From contig JAIOJX010000031.1 in NCBI GenBank assembly GCA_022376925.1, positions 134,310,854-134,374,853 of the forward strand: a stretch of 64,000 nt of DNA, written 5' to 3'. Origin of the DNA: Tragulus kanchil. Taxonomy: Eukaryota; Chordata; Mammalia; Artiodactyla; Tragulidae. This document shows positions 58,462 through 64,000 of the stretch, in pieces. Under the pieces are notes generated by a model, which made no database searches, was not told where the DNA came from, and worked only from the letters and a program-made list of their open reading frames with translations. Both the position numbers and the translations under genes were made by a program. Position 1 is the first letter of the stretch; each line of letters starts with the position of its first letter.

Positions 58462-58817
58462 TGTTAGGTTTGTGGAAGGTCCATGGGGCCTAGCCGTTCC
58501 AGGAGGCATTGGTTCTAAAAGATTTTCTGTTGACTCATCATTGGCGCCAGCTGCGTCCAGAACTTTCTTGTCTAGACCGAGTACAGCTGACTTATGTTTT
58601 AAATGTCTCTGTGCAGGTGCAAGACCTTACCCCTCCCCTCGTTTACGTTTTTATCCTGAGCACATAAAAGCCCCTTGCCCCCTACCTCTGGGCGCGACTT
58701 CACGGGCCCACCTCTTGGATCCGTGGACCTCACCCATAAGCAAGATCCTAATAAAACTTTACTTTTTGCTTATAATTTGGCCAATTTGCCTGTTTCTTGC
58801 TGCGCCGAGATCTTACA
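58462..58817 (+). mobile_element. 5' LTR of the retrovirus
   Basis: Starts TGTTAGG and ends CTTACA. TATA-like acataaaagcc near 58663, poly(A) signal cctaataaaac near 58750, then a T-rich stretch. The right end is set by the primer site two bases beyond; the left end is less certain. Confidence 0.75.
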
Positions 58818-58819
58818 TC

Positions 58820-58837
58820 TGGTGCTGAAACTTGGGT
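58820..58837 (+). other. Primer-binding site, tRNA-Phe-like
   Basis: tggtgctgaaacttgggt starts two bases behind the LTR. It matches the complement of the mammalian tRNA-Phe 3' end (tggtgccgaaacccggga) at most positions. Confidence 0.65.
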
Positions 58838-59230
58838 GGAGATTGTGCCCCACGGTCCTCCGTGAGGGACTCTCCTTCCCCTCCATCCTCGGACGCAGCA
58901 AGAACTATCAGCCTTCCACCCAATCTGGCAGCTGTGAGAGGTAAGTCCCCTCCTCCTTCCCGGTCCTCCCTTGGGGTACTGAGTTCGGGTACCTGTCCGA
59001 AATCGCGGCCGCATCAGAGAACCTTCCGCCTTACCAGGTAAGGCTTCTGGCCTCCAAGGCTATCGTGGAGACGCGTCCTGATAGTCTTGAGGTCTCCGTT
59101 CTGGCCTCCAGGACTGCTGTGGAGACGTCCCAACAGCCCTGAGGTCTCCGTTCGTTCCGTGATCCTAGATAGATACTTGGGACGCCAGTCTCTATCTAGC
59201 CTCACTTTCTTGGCCACCCCGAGTGACGAC

Positions 59231-59539
59231 ATGGGAAATCAGGAGTCCAGAGCCGACCCTCAGACTCCGCTGGGTTGTCTGATATGCAATTTTTCCAAAC
59301 TGAGTGTTTCTCAGGATCTCCGCCTTGAATGGCTTATATTTTACTATAGTACTGTCTGGCACCAATACTCTCTGGATAATCAATCCAAATGGCCAGCAAC
59401 TGGGACTTTCGATTTTAATATCCTCACTTCTGTCGCAGGAATGGAAAATGGTCTGAAGTTCTCTATGTACAGGCTTTTTGGGATCTGTACTCCCGTCCCT
59501 CCCTCTGCTCTGGCTGCTCCACCACCCAAGTCTTCCTAG
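59231..59539 (+). pseudogene. gag, matrix part
   Basis: ATG at 59231 gives MGN, with a glycine fit for myristoylation and membrane targeting. The frame stops at 59537-59539. Homology-like sequence continues in another frame that overlaps from about 59478, so a frameshift lies in that overlap. The leader of about 390 bp in front has no other good start. Confidence 0.8.
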
Positions 59540-60701
59540 CCAGAGAGAGTTCTCCCAGACCCAATCTCTCGCTCCCCACACACACACATACACTTTGCCT
59601 GAAGCGGATCCCTCCTCTTTTTCTGACCCACCTGAAGACCTTTCTCCTCCTCCTATCCGTCCCCCACCGTATTCGGGACCTACCCCGCCCTCTCCTGCCT
59701 CCCAGCCATCTGCCCCTCCCGCTCAAGCCAGCTCATCCAACCCTTCCTTTCCACCATCACCCCAAAATTTTTCCTTTTTCCCCTTAGGCACCTATGGCTC
59801 TATTCCTCACCAAGTAACTGCCCCACACCTCTCTTCCCCGGGATCCCCAGTCAGCTCTCATACTCGTTCTCTAAGTCCAGGCTCCAGCTTAACAGAGCCT
59901 CCTACTCTTCTTTGTCCCCTCCGGGAGGTTGCCGGTGCTGAAGGGGTGGTTCGGGTACATGTTCCTTTCTCTCTGGATGACCTCTCCCTGATCGAAAAAT
60001 GCCTCGGATCTTATTCTACTAACCCGACTTTATACATTAAAGAATTCTGCTATTTTACCCAGGTTTATGGTTTGACTTGGCATGATCTCCATGTTATCCT
60101 TTCTTCCACTTTAACCTCTGATGAACGCGAATTCTCACAGCTGCAACTCATCATGCAGATCAAGTCCACGTGACCGACAATAACATGCCTGTCGGTGCCG
60201 TGGCAGTTCCTAGGACAGACCCTAATTGGAACTATCAAATTGACCAGGCCGGTCGTTTTCAACGAGATGGGATGCCTTTTAGCAGGAATGCAGGCCGCTT
60301 CCCACAAGTCAGTCAATTTTGACAAATTGCGAGAAGTTACTCAAGAGCCCAGTGAAAATCCTGCAGTTTTCCTTAACCGCCTGACTGAGGCTCTTACTCT
60401 CTATACTCGCTTAGATCCAGCCACCCCTGTGGGGGCTACTATTTTGGCCTCTCATTTTATTTCTCAGTCTGCTCCTGACATTCGCAAAAAGCTTAAAAAG
60501 GCAGAGGATGGACCTCAAACTCCTATCCGAGATCTGGTAAATATGGCCTTTAAAGTTTTTAATGCCCGCGAAGAGCTGACTGAGACTACTCGCCAGACTC
60601 AGCTGCAGCAAAATATTGCACTCCAGACCCAAGCCTTGCTTGTGGCCCTGCGGCCAGCGGCCCCTTGGGGTAAGAGGGTAGGGGGTTCCTCACAACACTA
60701 G
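59540..60701 (+). pseudogene. gag, proline-rich and capsid part
   Basis: The frame open to 60173 is proline-rich with a PPPY late-domain motif at 59661-59672 (recruits NEDD4-type ligases for budding in the family), then capsid N-terminal sequence. It stops at 60171-60173. The capsid C-terminal part, including the major-homology-like block near 60330-60400, is open at 60195-60701, with a short stretch between about 60.14 and 60.28 kb better read in a third frame. So at least two small indels break the capsid. Confidence 0.8.
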
Positions 60702-62045
60702 ACCCCGCCAGGGGCCTCTTTTAAATGCGGCAAAGAAGGCCACTAGGCCAAACTGTGCCCTGATCCACGGACACCCAACAAGCCCTGCCCCACCTGTAGC
60801 CAAATGGGCCATTGGAAGAGTGATTGTCCAAATCGGCCAGATGTGGCCCCGGCACCTCCATGTAGGGGTCCCACCAGCCCAGCTCTTCCAACTCTGGAGC
60901 TGCTGGAGCTAGCCGACGACTGATGCCGCCCGGACTGGAGGACCCCCAGTCAGCTCTCATACTCGTTCTCTAAGTCCAGGCTCCAGCTTAACAGAGCCTC
61001 CTACTCTTCTTTGTCCCCTCCGGGAGGTTGCCGGTGCTGAAGGGGTGGTTCGGGTACATGTTCCTTTCTCTCTGGATGACCTCTCCCTGATCGAAAAATG
61101 CCTCGGATCTTATTCTACTAACCCGACTTTATACATTAAAGAATTCTGCTATTTTACCCAGGTTTATGGTTTGACTTGGCATGATCTCCATGTTATCCTT
61201 TCTTCCACTTTAACCTCTGATGAACGCGAATTCTCACAGCTGCAACTCATCATGCAGATCAAGTCCACGTGACCGACAATAACATGCCTGTCGGTGCCGT
61301 GGCAGTTCCTAGGACAGACCCTAATTGGAACTATCAAATTGACCAGGCCGGTCGTTTTCAACGAGATGGGATGCCTTTTAGCAGGAATGCAGGCCGCTTC
61401 CCACAAGTCAGTCAATTTTGACAAATTGCGAGAAGTTACTCAAGAGCCCAGTGAAAATCCTGCAGTTTTCCTTAACCGCCTGACTGAGGCTCTTACTCTC
61501 TATACTGCTTAGATCCAGCCACCCCTGTGGGGGCTACTATTTTGGCCTCTCATTTTATTTCTCAGTCTGCTCCTGACATTCGCAAAAAGCTTAAAAAGGC
61601 AGAGGATGGACCTCAAACTCCTATCCGAGATCTGGTAAATATGGCCTTTAAAGTTTTTAATGCCCGCGAAGAGCTGACTGAGACTACTCGCCAGACTCAG
61701 CTGCAGCAAAATATTGCACTCCAGACCCAAGCCTTGCTTGTGGCCCTGCGGCCAGCGGCCCCTTGGGGTAAGAGGGTAGGGGGTTCCTCACAACACTAGA
61801 CCCCGCCAGGGGCCTCTTTTAAATGCGGCAAAGAAGGCCACTAGGCCAAACTGTGCCCTGATCCACGGACACCCAACAAGCCCTGCCCCACCTGTAGCCA
61901 AATGGGCCATTGGAAGAGTGATTGTCCAAATCGGCCAGATGTGGCCCCGGCACCTCCATGTAGGGGTCCCACCAGCCCAGCTCTTCCAACTCTGGAGCTG
62001 CTGGAGCTAGCCGACGACTGATGCCGCCCGGACTGGAGGACCCCC
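59845..62045. repeat. Tandem duplication 17 (offset 1099) within gag
   Basis: 59845-60946 recurs at 60944-62045, joined through a C-run. Copy 2 lacks one base at about 61506 (tatactgctt against tatactcgctt), which creates an extra frameshift in capsid. Confidence 0.96.
60702..60925 (+). pseudogene. gag, nucleocapsid with two CCHC boxes, first one broken
   Basis: The first box (about 60717-60755) has its leading cysteine replaced by serine and a stop (tag) where a tryptophan-type residue is expected. The second (60786-60827) is intact, C-x2-C-x4-H-x4-C. Two boxes instead of one is notable for a gamma-like element. A copy lies at about 61800-62025. Confidence 0.75.
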
Positions 62046-62335
62046 ATCACCCTCGCCGAGCCCAGGGTAACGCTTCAGGTAGCAGGTAAGTCTATTTCCT
62101 TTTTAATAGACACGGGGGCTACCTTTTCTGTATTGCCGAGCCATTCAGGACCTCTAACTCCTTCCCAGGTCTCGGTTATGGGTATTGATGGACGTCCCAC
62201 CTCTCTGCACCAAGCCACTCCATTGTCTCCTAGATTCCACTCCCTTTACTCATTCTTTTCTGGTCATTCCCTCCTGCCCTGTTCCCCTTCTTGGCGGAGA
62301 CGTTCTGAACCGCCTTAATGCTGTTATTCAGTTTT
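62041..62335 (+). pseudogene. Retroviral protease, frameshifted
   Basis: The catalytic LIDTGAT lies with DTG at 62109-62117. The frame holding it continues to 62318, but the C-terminal block with PLLGGDVL is in the next frame (+1, open from 62185), so a single-base indel lies between about 62190 and 62250. The active-site triplet itself is intact. Confidence 0.82.
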
Positions 62336-63453
62336 CTTCCAGTTCATCGACCTCCTTCCTTTTACTTCTGTTTACAGACCACTCTTCCTCACATTCTTAT
62401 CCCCTTCCACCTGATCGGGTAGACCCCATAGTCTGGGATATCTCTACCCCTATCGTCGCTAAACACCATCTTCCTATCTTAATCCGTCTCAAAGATACAT
62501 CTTCTTTTCCATCAAGACCTCAGTTCCCTATATCTGAAACCCACAGACGGGGACTTAAACCTATCATCACTAGCCTTTTGGATCAGGGTCTTCTTATTCC
62601 TGTCAATTCTCCCTGTAACACTCCCATTCTCCCTGTCCGTAAACCCTCTGGAGATTATAGATTGGTCCAAGACCTCCGACTGATTAACGAAGCTGTCATA
62701 CCCATCCACCCAGTTGTGTCAAACCCATACACTCTTCTTTCCCATATACCCACGGGTACTATTCACTTTATTGTTTTAGATCTCAAAGATGCTTTCTTTA
62801 CTATCCCTCTTGACTCATATTTTCTGTTTGCTTTCACCTGGACTGACCTAGACAGTCAGATTTCTCAACAACTGACTTGGACGGTCCTCCCCCAGGGCTT
62901 CCATGACAGTCCTCATATATTTGGCAAGGCTCTTGCTCATGACTTGGCCAACTGTTCTCTTTCACCCAGTACCCTACTCCAATATGTAGATGACTTTCTT
63001 CTTTGCAGTCCCTCGGCCTCCTTATCTCAAGATCATACTACTACCCTCCTTAATTTCCTCGGGAAACAAGGCTACCAGGTTTCCCCTTCTAAAGTTCAAC
63101 TTTCAATTCCTGAAGTTATCTACCTAGGAATTCGCCTCACCGCCACCTCTAAAAGCCTTACAATTGACCGTATCCAGGCTATCCGTTCTCTTACACCTCC
63201 TAATTCAGCAGATGAAATCCTTTCCTTTTTGGGCCTGGTAGGGTTTGTTCGACACTGGATTCCTAACTATGCTCTTCTCACTAAACCCCTTTACCAAGCA
63301 GCTAAGGAGTCTCCAATAGGGCCTCTCACCTCTCCAGCCACTGTAAACCGGGCGTTCACTATCCTTTGTGACATCCTCATTTCTTCCCCTCCCTGTCTCT
63401 CCCAGATCCAATTCGGCCTTTTTATCTTTTTACTGATGAAAAATAGGGCATAG
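62336..63453 (+). pseudogene. Retroviral reverse transcriptase, long open stretch
   Basis: One frame open to 63453 holds the fingers-palm blocks in order: PILPVRKPSGDYRLVQDLR, the first catalytic aspartate in VLDLKDAFF, VLPQGFHDSPHIF and the catalytic YVDD at 62983-62994, then the connection. The DSP-type block normally has N/K-rich text; here HDSPHIF. The frame shifts out at the start of RNase H near 63.42 kb. Polymerase residues look intact, but protease, gag and RNase H are broken. Confidence 0.88.
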
Positions 63454-64000
63454 CTACAGGACTGCTAGCTCAACCCCTGGGGCCCATTTACAAACCAATA
63501 GCTTATCTTTCTAAACAGCTTGACCCCACAATGAGAGGTTGTCAACCCTGCCTCCGTGCTTTAGCCTCAGCATCAACCTTAGCCAAGGAATCTCTCAAAC
63601 TAACTCTTTTTCAGCCTCTCGCAGTCTTCTCTCCTCACCACCTTCAGGATTTACTCACTCATCGCTCGCTCGCTCTCTCTCTCCTGGAACCCTCGCGGGT
63701 ACAGGAATTTCACCTTCTGTTTATAGAGAACCCCCTCATTACCCTTACATTCTTCACCTCCTCTCAATCCAGCATCGCTCCTCCCCGTTACATCAGAGAC
63801 TATTTCTCCACTCCATTCATGCCCAGACCTAGTGGACTCTCCCTCGTAAAGATCTCTCTGATCAACCTTTAACCTCTCCAGATCTCACTCTTTTTGTAGG
63901 TGGTAGCTCCATCCTCGATTCGTCCGGTAGGGGCCGACCTGCATATACAGTGGTGTCCCCCTTTGACACCCTCGAGGCTAATCGTCTCCCTGAAGGAACT
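63454..64000 (+). pseudogene. Retroviral connection and RNase H start, broken, cut by window end
   Basis: Sequence behind 63.42 kb reads in a second frame with an in-frame stop (tag near 63446), then LTLFV-GG-S at about 63887-63907. The first RNase H catalytic aspartate (normally VDGS) is glycine (codon 63899-63901). Confidence 0.72.

Larger units (their letters stand above)
58462..64000 (+). mobile_element. Class I (gamma-like) endogenous retrovirus, defective, runs off the window
   Basis: Order: 5' LTR, primer-binding site, leader, gag (from 59231), protease, reverse transcriptase, RNase H start. Class I is inferred from the gag layout (MGN start, proline-rich PPPY segment, capsid, nucleocapsid) and pol. 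The primer site resembles the tRNA-Phe complement, which would suit an ERV-F-like group. Gag and pro/pol are broken by several frameshifts and stops, and capsid-nucleocapsid is doubled by duplication 17. env and the 3' LTR are beyond the window. Confidence 0.9.

Overview
The window is nuclear DNA of a ruminant, most likely a bovid. The repeat content shows this: a BovB (RTE) LINE, artiodactyl L1, Bov-tA/Bov-A and CHR-type tRNA-derived SINEs, and class I and class II endogenous LTRs. Genes are few and split into short exons with splice sites. KRAB-zinc-finger pieces next to a FAM90A-like gene suggest a ZNF-rich region comparable to human 19q13.4; this placement is inference.

The strongest signal is structural. 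I count 17 adjacent direct duplications, each displaced by 1.05-1.19 kb, spread over the whole window. They cut through L1, LTR, SINE, gene exons, 3' UTR and retroviral gag alike. Most copies are nearly identical, and several junctions carry 10-60 bases of degraded sequence echoing what lies just downstream. Uniform length with no dependence on content points to unmerged contig overlaps in an assembly more than to biology. Collapsed, the window would hold about 45 kb. Every copy-number statement below should be read with this in mind.

Layout. 1-3.5 kb: block A, paralogous to block B at 40.6-42.4 kb; each block has its own later insertions. 3.9-6.8 kb: a 5'-truncated L1 and SINEs with clear target-site duplications. 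7.2-9.0 kb: KRAB-A and KRAB-b exons, twice, with no zinc-finger exon nearby. 9.3-19.0 kb: one antisense full-length-type L1 carrying a solo LTR and a SINE. 19.4-22.5 kb: a SINE, L1 3' end and antisense BovB. 22.8-33.6 kb: a FAM90A-like gene with a GC-box/TATA promoter, a non-coding first exon and six coding exons whose phases fit; the last exon stops early. 34.9-40.4 kb: SINEs, a solo LTR, BovB tails, one decayed C2H2 finger and an unrecognised coiled-coil-like exon. 40.6-42.4 kb: block B with a U6-L1 chimeric retrocopy.

43.7-58.3 kb: an old repeated array built from antisense L1 pieces and a recurring box containing a consensus-like CTCF motif, nine times in the same orientation (five after collapsing duplications), plus a 17-bp GC-rich minisatellite. 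58.46 kb to the end: a class I endogenous retrovirus with LTR, primer-binding site resembling the tRNA-Phe complement, and broken gag, pro and pol. It runs out of the window in RNase H.

The only candidate for a working host gene is the FAM90A-like one, and even that is probably truncated. Best candidates for something new are the same-orientation CTCF-motif array and, if reads support them, the 1.1-kb duplications.
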